The notes: a model not told the origin generated them from the letters alone. DNA of 64,000 nucleotides from Dyadobacter sp. CY345 (GCF_021502725.1 NZ_JAKFFS010000001.1:1116001-1180000); one strand, 5' to 3'. Counted from the first letter of the stretch, positions 35,803-44,970 are shown. Program-made: numbers and translations.

Positions 35803-36498
35803 TCATTCTTCGTCGAAGGAAATATATCGTATAAACTCTTTGCCCAACTCAGTTGTTCGTGAGGAAAAAACTCCGTCACCTGTCATTCCCGTCTTTAATG
35901 AACCTGACCTATGAAACCCAGCAGCACTAAGGTCAGACCATATTATTTCTAAGAGATCATCCTCGCCAGAAAACTCTGAATAAAGATTAATCAGAGCACT
36001 CAAAATACTTGCTGAGTAATAATTGGGAATTGGCATACCTGCGTCATCGTAAGCCTTCCTAGGATCATTTATGAAATATAACACTCTAAGATGCCAGCCA
36101 GTAAAGCCATCGACTATTTTGACAAAAATTCGCGCTTTTATTTCATCGGGGTTAAATCCCAAAGCCGTATTAGTAATAACATTTTTAAAAGCTAGGCGCT
36201 TTTCCTCTTCAGAAGTTTTTGTAGCATAAGAGGTTGCCTGAATTACAACATCAATAAAAAGATCATTACTCAAAAGACTCTCTAGTTGGACACGCTTATT
36301 TTCTTCAAGCCAAGCAACTCTATCATTTAGTTCAGAGATAAAATTGTTTATTCGTGTCTGTATTGGGTCACTAATTGCATACGAAAATAATTCGCTTAAA
36401 ACTGGTCCTGCAACAGGCAGCATTCCAACCAACGTTTTTCCTCCCTTAAATAAAAAGTCTTCAACGCGTGGTTTATTTACTTCTTCAAAATTATCCAT
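35803..36498 (-). CDS. uncharacterised helical protein with an amphipathic N-terminus, possible defence or stress gene
   Basis: ATG 36498 (MDNFEEVNKPRVEDFLFKGG) is preferred to a TTG at 36522. The 231-residue protein has a hydrophobic Gly/Pro-rich segment GGKTLVGMLPVAGPVLSELF (about 19-38), a block NFISELNDRVAWLEENKRVQ, a central helical region with EEKRLAFKNVITNTALG, and FVKIVDGFTGWHLRVLYF. I recognise the layout as one shared by many uncharacterised bacterial accessory proteins, often single genes in islands, with no established function. The Gly/Pro-rich hydrophobic segment could insert into membranes. It is convergent with the small gene before it. Confidence 0.7.
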   Translation of the reverse strand: MDNFEEVNKPRVEDFLFKGGKTLVGMLPVAGPVLSELFSYAISDPIQTRINNFISELNDRVAWLEENKRVQLESLLSNDLFIDVVIQATSYATKTSEEEKRLAFKNVITNTALGFNPDEIKARIFVKIVDGFTGWHLRVLYFINDPRKAYDDAGMPIPNYYSASILSALINLYSEFSGEDDLLEIIWSDLSAAGFHRSGSLKTGMTGDGVFSSRTTELGKEFIRYISFDEE

Positions 36499-36663
36499 GT
36501 TCGCTTGTGTCGTTTTTAACAAATATATCTTTTCTCTTTTAGAAAAAATATATTTGTTATTTAATGAAAAATTTAATCAATTACGATTTTTATATCCGTT
36601 CTGCTGGGAGTATATTGCAGAAAAACTTAAATCAGTACCCTAAGTCCTCTATTTTTAACGCTA

Positions 36664-37017
36664 ATGAAAAATGTGCTCATTTTTAATCGGATTACCTTGC
36701 TCTGGGATTTTCTTTTAGAAGTAGTTTCAGAAGTGTCAACTGAACCAGTGCAAGTTAAAAATGCTAATGAAATTTCATCTTTTGGATATGGGCGAAATTT
36801 GGATCTGGCTGTCATCAACGTGGATGATCCACTGTATGTTGATATAAAGATCATAGCGATGATCAGAAAACTTTCTCCCCTTGCCTTGATTGTTGTCTAT
36901 GGTCAGTCTAAACATGAACGGTTTGTAAAAGAGGGCGCCCAAATGTTTTTTGATAATTTCGTAACAGTGGATGAAATGAAGCGACAATTAACGGCTCGTT
37001 TTGATAATCCGGTTTGA
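36664..37017 (+). CDS. degenerate response-regulator receiver-like protein
   Basis: This 117-residue protein has the alternating strand/helix pattern of a receiver domain: KNVLIFNRITLLWDFLLEVV, LDLAVINVDDPLY, SPLALIVVYGQSKHERFVKE, FFDNFVTVDEMKRQL. The N-terminal acidic pair is replaced by Asn-Arg, although D54/D55 lie near the phosphorylation position and a Gly-Ala turn precedes the last strand. It is best read as a pseudo-receiver that may bind a partner without phosphorylation. No output domain is present. Confidence 0.55.
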   Translation: MKNVLIFNRITLLWDFLLEVVSEVSTEPVQVKNANEISSFGYGRNLDLAVINVDDPLYVDIKIIAMIRKLSPLALIVVYGQSKHERFVKEGAQMFFDNFVTVDEMKRQLTARFDNPV

Positions 37018-37096
37018 GGATATCATCTTAAATGTCTCAACTTTGAAAATTGTTCACGAGCTTTATTTTGGCAGAAGTTGAATCTTTAAAGCGCAT

Positions 37097-37358
37097 CTAA
37101 AGCTGGTTCATGTAATGATTGGAGCTGTAAAGAGGTGATCCTTCCAAAATTTCTAACAGGTTGGTAAGGTTAACGTGATCTATATAAGTCATGCGTGATA
37201 GCCTACCTTTTGAAACATAATACAGCTTTGTTACTGCAGTGGCTTCATGAATCCGAATGGCGATTTCAATGATGTGGCTTCGGGAAGCATAACCACCTGT
37301 GATTTCAATATCAGCTTTCGCTTACACCACCAGCTGACTTTATTACTAATTTAATCAT
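37097..37358 (-). pseudogene. frameshifted small gene at the end of the repressor operon
   Basis: An ATG at 37358-37356 overlaps the stop of the 80-codon gene (TAATG). It reads MIKLVIKSAGGVSES and stops. In another frame coding-like sequence continues from 37321 to a TAG at 37097-37099, with ITGGYASRSHIIEIAIRIHE, then VTKLYYVSKGRLSRMTYID and a leucine-rich end. There is no start codon at the beginning of that second frame. The simplest reading is a single gene of about 85 codons broken by a frameshift near 37320; a sequencing error or programmed frameshift is also possible. No function is recognised. Confidence 0.5.
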
Positions 37359-37600
37359 TATAATGCAGTTCCGTATTCCTTTTCCACAATCTCCTTCAAC
37401 TCCCGCAAATGTTTCAGCAGCGAATCGTGAACGATTTCTGAGCCTTTGTGTTTCTGAACTTTCCGGGCAGACGATTCTATAAATTTGTGGACGTCGTTTA
37501 CGACGACTATGTATTTATTAAGTTTAAACGGTACCTGCGGAAGTTTCGCAGGTTCAAAGAATGTGAGAAGTTCCTGTAATTCAGTAAGGGTTTTGCTCAT
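37358..37600 (-). CDS. small hypothetical protein of the repressor operon
   Basis: An 80-residue, mostly helical protein (MSKTLTELQELLTFFEPAKL, then KYIVVVNDVHKFIESSARKV, then LKHLRELKEIVEKEYG). It lies 21 bp after the 82-codon gene and 282 bp after the LexA-like repressor on the same strand, so the group is probably one transcript. There is no signal peptide or known motif. Its position suggests an accessory function for the neighbouring repressor/polymerase cassette. Confidence 0.6.
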   Translation of the reverse strand: MSKTLTELQELLTFFEPAKLPQVPFKLNKYIVVVNDVHKFIESSARKVQKHKGSEIVHDSLLKHLRELKEIVEKEYGTAL

Positions 37601-37621
37601 GGCGCATTTTTAATTTTGGTT

Positions 37622-37870
37622 TCAATCTTCCATTCCTTTAAAAAACAGTTCTGCGGCTTCCCATGAATATACGGGATCGTAAAACAAACCGTAGTTCTGT
37701 TTCATCGAAGCTTCCATTTTTTCAAAAGCCCATATATTTGCTTCTACGAAATCGCGTGGTTTCATCCACTTTTCGTATTTCAATTTGTTTTTTGCCATGT
37801 GTACCATGCTGTGCAGGATATGAACCTGGGCTTTGTAAATTCTCTTGGGTTTTGGTTTTGGCGGTATCAT
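37622..37870 (-). CDS. small basic hypothetical protein of the repressor operon
   Basis: An 82-residue protein starting MIPPKPKPKRIYKAQVHILH, with a basic, proline-rich N-terminus and a Trp/aromatic-rich C-terminus (DPVYSWEAAELFFKG). It begins 12 bp after the repressor stop. The sequence suggests a small nucleic-acid or protein-binding factor, but no family is recognised. Confidence 0.6.
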   Translation of the reverse strand: MIPPKPKPKRIYKAQVHILHSMVHMAKNKLKYEKWMKPRDFVEANIWAFEKMEASMKQNYGLFYDPVYSWEAAELFFKGMED

Positions 37871-37882
37871 AACGTATGATGT

Positions 37883-38686
37883 TTACAGGCCGGGTTTTAA
37901 AGTTATTTTATCTTCCAGTTTCCGAATTTCGCGGATTACCTGTGTAAGTTCCGTGAGTTCATCGGGCAGGTTTTTACTGTGAAAGCTGTAATATTCCCAA
38001 ATCTCCAGTACGTCTGAAAACTCTACCAGATAGTCTTCGTAAAGTTTGTTCAGTGAATGAAGTAGCAACCCTTCGTCGGTAATGGTTACCTGCTTGAATA
38101 CGAATTCCTGATCACCGATCAGGATTACAATACAAAGTGTGGCCGGTTTCAGGCTTAACCAGTCCTGCACGTAACGTGCAAGGATGTCGCTGCCTTCCGG
38201 TATCGGAAGCATGGAATCACCGGAGGTGGGAAACATCCGGTAGGTGTAGCCAGATGGTAAGTTTGGGATGTTGAATTTGGGTAGCGCAGCCAGATATTCA
38301 GGATCTGTATGTCCTGCGCGGTAACCGGCCTTTGCCTTGATCGGGACATATTCAACATTTTCTTTACTGTCCTGGGTTTGTGTGATCGCCAGAACCCGCA
38401 GATTTTTTCCGGTCAGATAGACGTCAGATCCGGATTCCAACTCGCGGAGTTTTAACTCCCCGAGTTTTGCCAGATTTACGGTAAGTAGGGTATCTGTTGC
38501 AAGTTTGAAATAACGCGCGATCAGGATAACGTCGGGAATCGAAGGATTCACGGTGGTTCCGGTTTCGATTGCCTTTAATTTAACTCGCGACATATCAAGA
38601 AGTTCCGCCAGAGCTTCCTGTGTCAGTTTCTTACGCTGCCGCAGAAACTTTAAATTTTCTTTTAGAAAAATTTCTTGCGCATCCAT
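37883..38686 (-). CDS. LexA-like repressor: XRE HTH fused to an S24-type autoprotease domain
   Basis: This 267-residue protein has a Cro/CI-type HTH (about 8-62, LTQEALAELLDMSRVKLKAI) and a C-terminal S24 peptidase-like domain. The serine is S158 in TSGDSMLP and the lysine is K198 in EFVFKQV, placed like the Ser-Lys dyad of LexA/UmuD/CI. KAKAGY contains a plausible Ala-Gly cleavage bond at A120-G121. Such proteins repress DNA-damage genes until RecA-ssDNA triggers self-cleavage. It is divergent from a DnaE-type polymerase, and two near-identical operators lie between them. A coiled, charged tail follows the protease domain. Confidence 0.85.
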   Translation of the reverse strand: MDAQEIFLKENLKFLRQRKKLTQEALAELLDMSRVKLKAIETGTTVNPSIPDVILIARYFKLATDTLLTVNLAKLGELKLRELESGSDVYLTGKNLRVLAITQTQDSKENVEYVPIKAKAGYRAGHTDPEYLAALPKFNIPNLPSGYTYRMFPTSGDSMLPIPEGSDILARYVQDWLSLKPATLCIVILIGDQEFVFKQVTITDEGLLLHSLNKLYEDYLVEFSDVLEIWEYYSFHSKNLPDELTELTQVIREIRKLEDKITLKPGL

Positions 38687-38694
38687 TTGTATTT

Positions 38695-38734
38695 TGGTAT
38701 CATTAGAACCATTACTTTGGTCTTATTAAGACCA
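38695..38734. promoter_or_regulatory. two operators between the LexA-like repressor and the DnaE gene
   Basis: TGGTATCATTAGAACCA (38695-38711) and TGGTCTTATTAAGACCA (38718-38734) share TGGTnTnATTAnnACCA. The second is the core of a perfect dyad with 10-bp arms (38716-38736). They are 23 bp apart start to start, about two helical turns, so dimers would bind the same face. The first lies 9 bp upstream of the repressor start codon and the second about 45 bp before the polymerase start. They should control both genes. Confidence 0.75.
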
Positions 38735-38780
38735 AATATAGGAAAATAAATTGAAAACCAATTCTTAATGATCCAAAATT

Positions 38781-41735
38781 ATGCTTCTCAATGTTCACTC
38801 TTATTTCAGTTTGCGGTATGGTACAATTAGCGTCGACGATCTGACAAAGCTTCTTGTTGCAAAAGGACATCATACCGCGGTTTTAACCGATATCAATAAT
38901 TCGTCCGCCGTGTTTCCATTCATTCAAAAGTGCCGCGAATGCGGCCTGAATGGATTGGTCGGTATGGAATATAGGAACGGCGATAAGCTGCTTTACATTG
39001 GGATCGCAAGAAATGAGATTGGTTTTGGTGAGCTGAACGAACACATGACAACCGGGAACCGGGCCAAAAAACCGCTGCCGGAAATCGCACCGTTTTTTAA
39101 CCATGTTTTTGTAATCTATCCTTACAAAGCCAGGACAGTAAAAGAGCTACGTGAAAATGAATTTATCGGAATCAAGCCGTCTGACATCCCTAAAATCGTA
39201 AGGGAGCCAAAAGGCAATTTTGAAAAATACGTAATACTATGGCCGGTCACGGTAAAAAATCCGAAGGATTTTGTGTTGCATCAGCAGTTACGTGCTGTCG
39301 ACCACAATCTTATATTTTCAAGACTTTCTCCGGAAATGCTGGCAAGACCGGATGAAGTGATCCCTACGATTGACCGATTACTCGATACATACCAGAATTT
39401 TCCGGAGATCATCAGGTCGACGGAAAAACTGCTTACCAGTTGCAGTTTCAGTTTTGATTTTACCATTGTCAGAAACAAGAAATATTTTACAGGGAACAAG
39501 TATGACGACAAACTTTTACTGGAAAAATTGGCCAAATCCGGCATGGTTCGTCGGTATGGCAAGAATAATAAGGAAGCGAAAGCGCGTGTCGAAAAGGAGC
39601 TGCGGATCATTGATGACCTGAATTTTGGTGCATACTTCCTGATCACGCATGATATCATACGATACGCAGTATCACGGGATTTTCACCATGTAGGGCGGGG
39701 GAGTGGAGCCAATTCGATTGTGGCGTTTTGCCTTGGTATTACTGATGTTTGCCCGATTGAACTGGATTTATACTTCGAGCGGTTTCTTAACCCGAAGAGA
39801 GCGACACCGCCAGATTTTGACATCGATTTTTCCTGGAAAGATCGTGACGAGATTTACGATTACATTTTTACCCGGTACCAAACCAAACATACTGCGCTCA
39901 TGGGTGCCATGAGTACGTTTAAAGATCGCAGCATTATCCGTGAATTGGGAAAAGTATACGGGCTGCCCAAGTCTGAAATTGACGAGCTGATTAAAAATCC
40001 AAATTCAGTTTACAACTCGCAGGAAGCTGTTCAATTGATTAAAAGTTTGTATGGGCTGGTTGCTGATTTTCCAAATCAGCGGACAATACACGCTTGCGGG
40101 GTATTGATATCGGAGGACCCAATTACCAATTATACAGCACTGGATTTTCCACCAAAAGGACTTCCCACAGCACAATTTGATATGTACGTGGCCGAAGATA
40201 TCAAATTTGAAAAATTTGATATTCTCTCGCAGCGCGGACTTGGGCACATTAAAGATTGTGTTCAATTGATCGAAGAGAATCAGGGACAAAAAGTGGATAT
40301 CACAAATCCGAGACGGTTTTTTGAAGATCCAAAAATTAAGGAGCAGATCAGGTCTGCCAATACCATTGGCTGCTTTTATATTGAATCTCCTGCCATGCGG
40401 CAACTCATTACGAAGCTGAACTGCGATAACTATTTGACGCTGGTTGCTGCAAGTTCGGTGATCAGACCAGGCGTTGCAAGTTCGGGTATGATGAAGGCAT
40501 TCATCGAAAGACACCGAAATCCGGAAACGACGGTTTACCTGCATCCGGTTATGGAAGAGCAGTTGCGGGAAACGTACGGAGTCATGGTATATCAGGAAGA
40601 TGTAATCAAAGTGGGGCACCACTTTGGCGGTCTGGATTTGGCAGACGCGGACGTGTTGCGTCGGATGATGTCAGGCAAAAGCAGGAGCGCAGCGCATTTG
40701 AAGGAAATTGAAGGGCGATATTTTGAGAATTGCAAAAGGTTTGGCTATCCGGACGAAACGGCAAAAGAGGTTTGGAGGCAAATGGAGAGTTTTGCCGGGT
40801 ATAGTTTCAGCAAAGCGCATTCTGCAAGTTTTGCCGTAGAAAGTTTCCAAAGCCTTTATCTGAAGACTTATTTTCCAATTGAATTTATGGTTTCAGTTTT
40901 GAATAACTATGGCGGGTTTTACGACCGTAGAACTTATATCAACGAGGCGCGAAAAGCGGGTGCGATAATCCATTTGCCATGTGTGAACAAAAGTTATATG
41001 ACGACGACTTTATATGGAAAAGATATCTATCTGGGGTTTGATTACATTCTTGACTTGGAACAGAACACCATTGTCAAGCTGCTCAGGGAGCGCGCGGAAA
41101 GTGGGTCATATAAAGATCTGAAAGATTTTATTTTGAGGACTGGAATTTCTCAGACGCAAATGGCGATTCTAATACGCGCAGGAGCTTTTCAGTTTACTGG
41201 AAAAGTGAAGACCACGATGCAGTGGGAATCATTGTACATATGCAAAGAACTCGAAAATGTGGCGTTACCGTCGCAATTATTTGAACCTGAAATAAATATT
41301 CCTGAGCTGCCACAATTTGGCTACGAACAGGTGGAACACCTGTACGATGAAATCCGGCTTCTAGGTTTTCCAGTGTCGGGTAGTTGGTTTGATCTGTTGA
41401 AAACAGATTTTCGCGGCCAGATTCTGGCCCGCGACATGCCTGAGCATGTCGGCAAGGTTGTCCGGATGGTTGGTGAGTTTGTGACCTATAAGCCGGTCAG
41501 GACAAAACAACGTGAATGGATGATGTTTGGAAACTACTTTGATATCAATGGTGATTTTTTTGATACCGTCCACTTTCCAAATAGCATGGTCAATTATAAA
41601 TTTCAAGGTCAGGGTGCTTACCTGATCGAAGGGAAAGTGACCATAGATTATGGCTGCCCAAGTATTACGGTCAGCCGCTGCGCTAAAATTCAGGTGAAAC
41701 CTGACCCACGGATTCTGACAGAACATATAAAATGA
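38781..41735 (+). CDS. DNA polymerase III alpha-type (DnaE/DnaE2-like) polymerase in a damage-inducible cassette
   Basis: This 984-residue protein has a PHP domain at the N-terminus (LLNVHSYFSLRYGTISVDDL), a C-family palm with RGSGANSIVAFCLGITD and PPDFDIDFSW (Asp345, Asp347, Asp349), a finger region including YGVMVYQEDVIKVGHHFGG, and FAGYSFSKAHSASFAVESF, then an OB-fold near 880-970. The PHP metal site looks degenerate: the usual TDH after the first strand reads TDI. It is shorter than a replicative DnaE (about 1150) and resembles the DnaE-type partners of error-prone repair. Control by the divergent LexA-like repressor fits translesion synthesis. The usual Y-family partner (ImuB/DinB) is not nearby. 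Confidence 0.88.
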   Translation: MLLNVHSYFSLRYGTISVDDLTKLLVAKGHHTAVLTDINNSSAVFPFIQKCRECGLNGLVGMEYRNGDKLLYIGIARNEIGFGELNEHMTTGNRAKKPLPEIAPFFNHVFVIYPYKARTVKELRENEFIGIKPSDIPKIVREPKGNFEKYVILWPVTVKNPKDFVLHQQLRAVDHNLIFSRLSPEMLARPDEVIPTIDRLLDTYQNFPEIIRSTEKLLTSCSFSFDFTIVRNKKYFTGNKYDDKLLLEKLAKSGMVRRYGKNNKEAKARVEKELRIIDDLNFGAYFLITHDIIRYAVSRDFHHVGRGSGANSIVAFCLGITDVCPIELDLYFERFLNPKRATPPDFDIDFSWKDRDEIYDYIFTRYQTKHTALMGAMSTFKDRSIIRELGKVYGLPKSEIDELIKNPNSVYNSQEAVQLIKSLYGLVADFPNQRTIHACGVLISEDPITNYTALDFPPKGLPTAQFDMYVAEDIKFEKFDILSQRGLGHIKDCVQLIEENQGQKVDITNPRRFFEDPKIKEQIRSANTIGCFYIESPAMRQLITKLNCDNYLTLVAASSVIRPGVASSGMMKAFIERHRNPETTVYLHPVMEEQLRETYGVMVYQEDVIKVGHHFGGLDLADADVLRRMMSGKSRSAAHLKEIEGRYFENCKRFGYPDETAKEVWRQMESFAGYSFSKAHSASFAVESFQSLYLKTYFPIEFMVSVLNNYGGFYDRRTYINEARKAGAIIHLPCVNKSYMTTTLYGKDIYLGFDYILDLEQNTIVKLLRERAESGSYKDLKDFILRTGISQTQMAILIRAGAFQFTGKVKTTMQWESLYICKELENVALPSQLFEPEINIPELPQFGYEQVEHLYDEIRLLGFPVSGSWFDLLKTDFRGQILARDMPEHVGKVVRMVGEFVTYKPVRTKQREWMMFGNYFDINGDFFDTVHFPNSMVNYKFQGQGAYLIEGKVTIDYGCPSITVSRCAKIQVKPDPRILTEHIK

Positions 41736-41962
41736 ACGACAGAGATCTAACAGCATTTGTCTTTTTTGAATTCGTAGCCGCAGTTATACGGAAGTGCAAG
41801 TCCGATCTTGTAAGATTAGACTCTTGTTACATATGGATGAAAAATAGCGGTTTGAAATTATTCCTTTTATGGGGCGCAGAATTAAGTGATCTTAATTTCT
41901 CTACCTATCTCAATTTAATTTATGTTGATCGTGACGGTTATTCTCCTTTTTTTTATATTTAA
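41732..41962 (+). CDS. possible small protein overlapping the polymerase stop
   Basis: A 76-codon frame starts at ATG 41732 inside the polymerase stop codon (ATGA), the overlap typical of coupled genes. The product has hydrophobic and aromatic stretches (LTAFVFFEFVAAVI, LKLFLLWGAEL) but no known motif. Coupling is the only argument for it; it may be chance. Confidence 0.3.
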   Translation: MNDRDLTAFVFFEFVAAVIRKCKSDLVRLDSCYIWMKNSGLKLFLLWGAELSDLNFSTYLNLIYVDRDGYSPFFYI

Positions 41963-42030
41963 TCCAAACAACTTCTTTGCTTTTGTCCCTGTCAATTAGT
42001 AAGTTGTAGTATCATTAATTCTGCCGGCCA

Positions 42031-44970
42031 GTGACCATCGTGTTAAGCAACATTTTTAAGAAACATATTTCTGTGTTGCTTTTTTGCTTAATCTCTTGCA
42101 GTGAAATCCGGGCTCAGTCTTCCGTTGTACATGTGTCGGCCGACAGCCTTTTTAACAGGGACAACTCCTTGTCTCTACAAAATTTCAAATGGAAGTTCCA
42201 GCCCGGAGATCGCCCGGAGTGGTCATCGGCCCTGTTTCAGGATAATAAATGGGTTGAGATAAGAAGCGTTTTCGGAGAAGAATCAGCACCTAAGGGTTGG
42301 ATAGGCATTGGTTGGTTCAGATTACAGCTTATTATCGATTCCACGATCAATGCGCAAACTCTTGCGTTCCGGATCAATCACGACGGCGCGTCCGAGATTT
42401 ACATCAATGGAATTAAAAAAGGCGGCTATGGCAAAATCGGACTGAATGCAAAGGAAACTGTTGCCGAACGCGCGCCGAAGTTGCTCATTCCGTTTGACGT
42501 GTATAAAGGAGATACGGTACTGATTGCGATTCGATATGTCAATTACGCGCCTCCATTTCCAGACTTTGTCGGGTTCGAATCATACATCGGCAATTACCAG
42601 AAATTGTCTTTCTCTTTAAGCTCAACCTCACCCACCAGCCGTAATCAAATGCTCTGTTTTGGGGCATTGTCAGCCTTCACGTTGCTTCATCTTCTTTTGT
42701 TTCTCTTTTATCCAAAAGAGAAAGTTAACCTGTACTACGCATTGTTTGTCGCATCAGCAGCCGGGACCTTGCTATTTCGCTACTTATATGCGGAAACTTC
42801 CATACCCAATTTTCAATTGCTCGGTTCGATCGCGTTTAACATTTCTAAAACCCTGGCCACCATATTTGGTGGTTTAATGCTTTACGAAATCGGGAAAATA
42901 AGTATTTCAGGAATACGACTTGCTCTGATCCTTCTCCCAGGGTGCTACTATTTAATTTTCTACGGTTTTTTTCCTTATGCTACCGGAAACCATCTTTTTA
43001 ATCTTTATTTTCTTATCCTGATCAGCGACGGCCTTTGGGTAATATGGAAGCAGTTCCGGTCGGGAAGAAAAGGTATATGGCTGATCTGGACAGGAATGTT
43101 TATCACTGCCTTATTCTTCTTTTTTGTTGGTACTGATGCGTTTCATATCTGGGAAGGCCGTTATGAAGCTGCTGAAGCACTAATGGCGATTGGATTACTT
43201 GCTATGCCTTTGTGCTTTTCTATTTTCCTCGCTCTGGACTTTGCACGGACCAACAATGATCTGAATTTGCGGCTTGTTGAAATTGAAAAACTATCATTGG
43301 AAAACCTTCAGGTCGAAAGAGATAAAAGGCAATTGATCGAAAAGCAGGCGGAGACACTTGAAAAAACCGTAAAAGAAAGAACAGCCGAAGTACAGCAGCA
43401 AGCCGATAGACTCAGGGAACTGGACATTTTCAAATCGCGGTTTTTCATCAATTTGACACATGAATTTCGTACACCGCTCACGCTAATCCTCGGTCCGGCC
43501 GAAAGAATCCACACCCATAATCCAGATACTAAAACGCGAAGCGAAACGAGCCTGATCATCAAAAGTGGTAAAAGACTTTTGAAAATGATCAATCAGCTGC
43601 TTGATCTGAGCAAGCTGGAAGCGGGTAAAATGGAAGTGAACCAATCGCCCCAGGAATTAATCAGTTTGTTGAGAAGCATTTGTGGTTCTTTTGAGACATT
43701 GGCTAATGAAAAACATATAACACTTCATTTTTCATCGAACATTGAAAAATGTACTGCGAATGTGGATCGGGCCAAATTTGAGAATATTTTCTACAATCTG
43801 GTTTCCAATGCATTGAAATTCACCAAAAACGGCGGGAGCATTTCGGTAGACCTTATATTTTCAAATGACAATAATTTCAGCCAGCTTCAGGCCCGGGTGA
43901 CAGATACCGGGATAGGTATTTCACCTGAAAAACTGCCCTTTATTTTCGACCGTTTTTTCCAGGTCGATTCGTCTGATAGCCGACCTCAGGAAGGAACGGG
44001 AATCGGGCTGGCGCTCACAAAAGAACTTATTGAGCTACTCGATGGATCCATCGTGGTAGAAAGTGGGGAAGGCGTCGGCACAACGGTTACTTTAAACCTT
44101 CCGATCAAAATTTTGCCTGAACAGCAATCACCGGAACCAGCGGTACCTGCAACCAACAAGGTGCCAAAGAAACAGGAAAGGAGAGCTGCGGAGATTCCAT
44201 TTCTGCAATCGGCAGATTCAAACCTGATTCTGATCATCGAGGATAATGCAGATCTGAGGGCATTTATACGTTCGTCCCTGTCTGGCAATTATCGAGTTTT
44301 GGAAGCAGAAAACGGTGAAGATGGCATCACGCTGGCATTGGAGAATATCCCGGATTTGATTATCACTGATCTGATGATGCCGGGCAAAGATGGGTATGAG
44401 GTTTGTATGGCGATTAAAAGCAATGAAAAAACAAGCCACATTCCTGTCATTATTTTAACTGCAAAAGTAGATATCACCAGCAGGATCACAGGTTTACAAA
44501 CAGGTGCAGATGCCTATTTGCGAAAACCGTTTTATGAACCGGAATTGATGGCGCAGATTGAAAACCTGATCAGCCTGCGCCAGTCCCTTCGTGCTAAGTA
44601 CAACAGCAGGAACTTGTGGCTTGCCCAGACGTCAGAGCTGCCCTCAATGGAACAAGCTTTTCTAACCAAGGTACGCGATGCACTGGAAGCACATTTGTCC
44701 GATGAAACGTACAGTGCAGAACTGCTGGGAAGTGACGTCGGCCTGAGCAGAACGCAATTCCACAGAAAATTGAAAGCCCTTATTAATCAAACCCCGGGCG
44801 AACTGATCCGCACCGTGCGGATGGATAATGCAATGGAATTACTTCAAAAAAAAGCCGGATCAGTCGCTGAGGTCGGTTATATGGTAGGGTATGGCAACCC
44901 CGCCAATTTCTCCACCAGCTTTACACGCCACTTTGGATTTCCGCCGAGTGATGTTTTCAAAAATACCTGA
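42031..44970 (+). CDS. hybrid two-component sensor kinase with receiver and AraC output
   Basis: This 979-residue protein starts at GTG 42031 (a GTG at 42040 is an alternative). Order: signal peptide to about 29; extracytoplasmic 7TMR-DISM-like sensor with a jelly-roll fold (about 40-200); about seven membrane segments (200-405); coiled coil (about 405-465); HisKA with H477 in NLTHEFRTPL; HATPase with N, G1 (DTGIGI) and G2 (GTGIGLAL) boxes; receiver with D780 in IITDLMMPG; AraC double HTH (880-979, VGYMVGYGNPANFSTSFTRH). Sensing, phosphorelay and DNA binding are thus in one membrane protein. HTCS-like proteins often control glycan loci, but none lies next to this gene. Confidence 0.92.
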   Translation: MTIVLSNIFKKHISVLLFCLISCSEIRAQSSVVHVSADSLFNRDNSLSLQNFKWKFQPGDRPEWSSALFQDNKWVEIRSVFGEESAPKGWIGIGWFRLQLIIDSTINAQTLAFRINHDGASEIYINGIKKGGYGKIGLNAKETVAERAPKLLIPFDVYKGDTVLIAIRYVNYAPPFPDFVGFESYIGNYQKLSFSLSSTSPTSRNQMLCFGALSAFTLLHLLLFLFYPKEKVNLYYALFVASAAGTLLFRYLYAETSIPNFQLLGSIAFNISKTLATIFGGLMLYEIGKISISGIRLALILLPGCYYLIFYGFFPYATGNHLFNLYFLILISDGLWVIWKQFRSGRKGIWLIWTGMFITALFFFFVGTDAFHIWEGRYEAAEALMAIGLLAMPLCFSIFLALDFARTNNDLNLRLVEIEKLSLENLQVERDKRQLIEKQAETLEKTVKERTAEVQQQADRLRELDIFKSRFFINLTHEFRTPLTLILGPAERIHTHNPDTKTRSETSLIIKSGKRLLKMINQLLDLSKLEAGKMEVNQSPQELISLLRSICGSFETLANEKHITLHFSSNIEKCTANVDRAKFENIFYNLVSNALKFTKNGGSISVDLIFSNDNNFSQLQARVTDTGIGISPEKLPFIFDRFFQVDSSDSRPQEGTGIGLALTKELIELLDGSIVVESGEGVGTTVTLNLPIKILPEQQSPEPAVPATNKVPKKQERRAAEIPFLQSADSNLILIIEDNADLRAFIRSSLSGNYRVLEAENGEDGITLALENIPDLIITDLMMPGKDGYEVCMAIKSNEKTSHIPVIILTAKVDITSRITGLQTGADAYLRKPFYEPELMAQIENLISLRQSLRAKYNSRNLWLAQTSELPSMEQAFLTKVRDALEAHLSDETYSAELLGSDVGLSRTQFHRKLKALINQTPGELIRTVRMDNAMELLQKKAGSVAEVGYMVGYGNPANFSTSFTRHFGFPPSDVFKNT

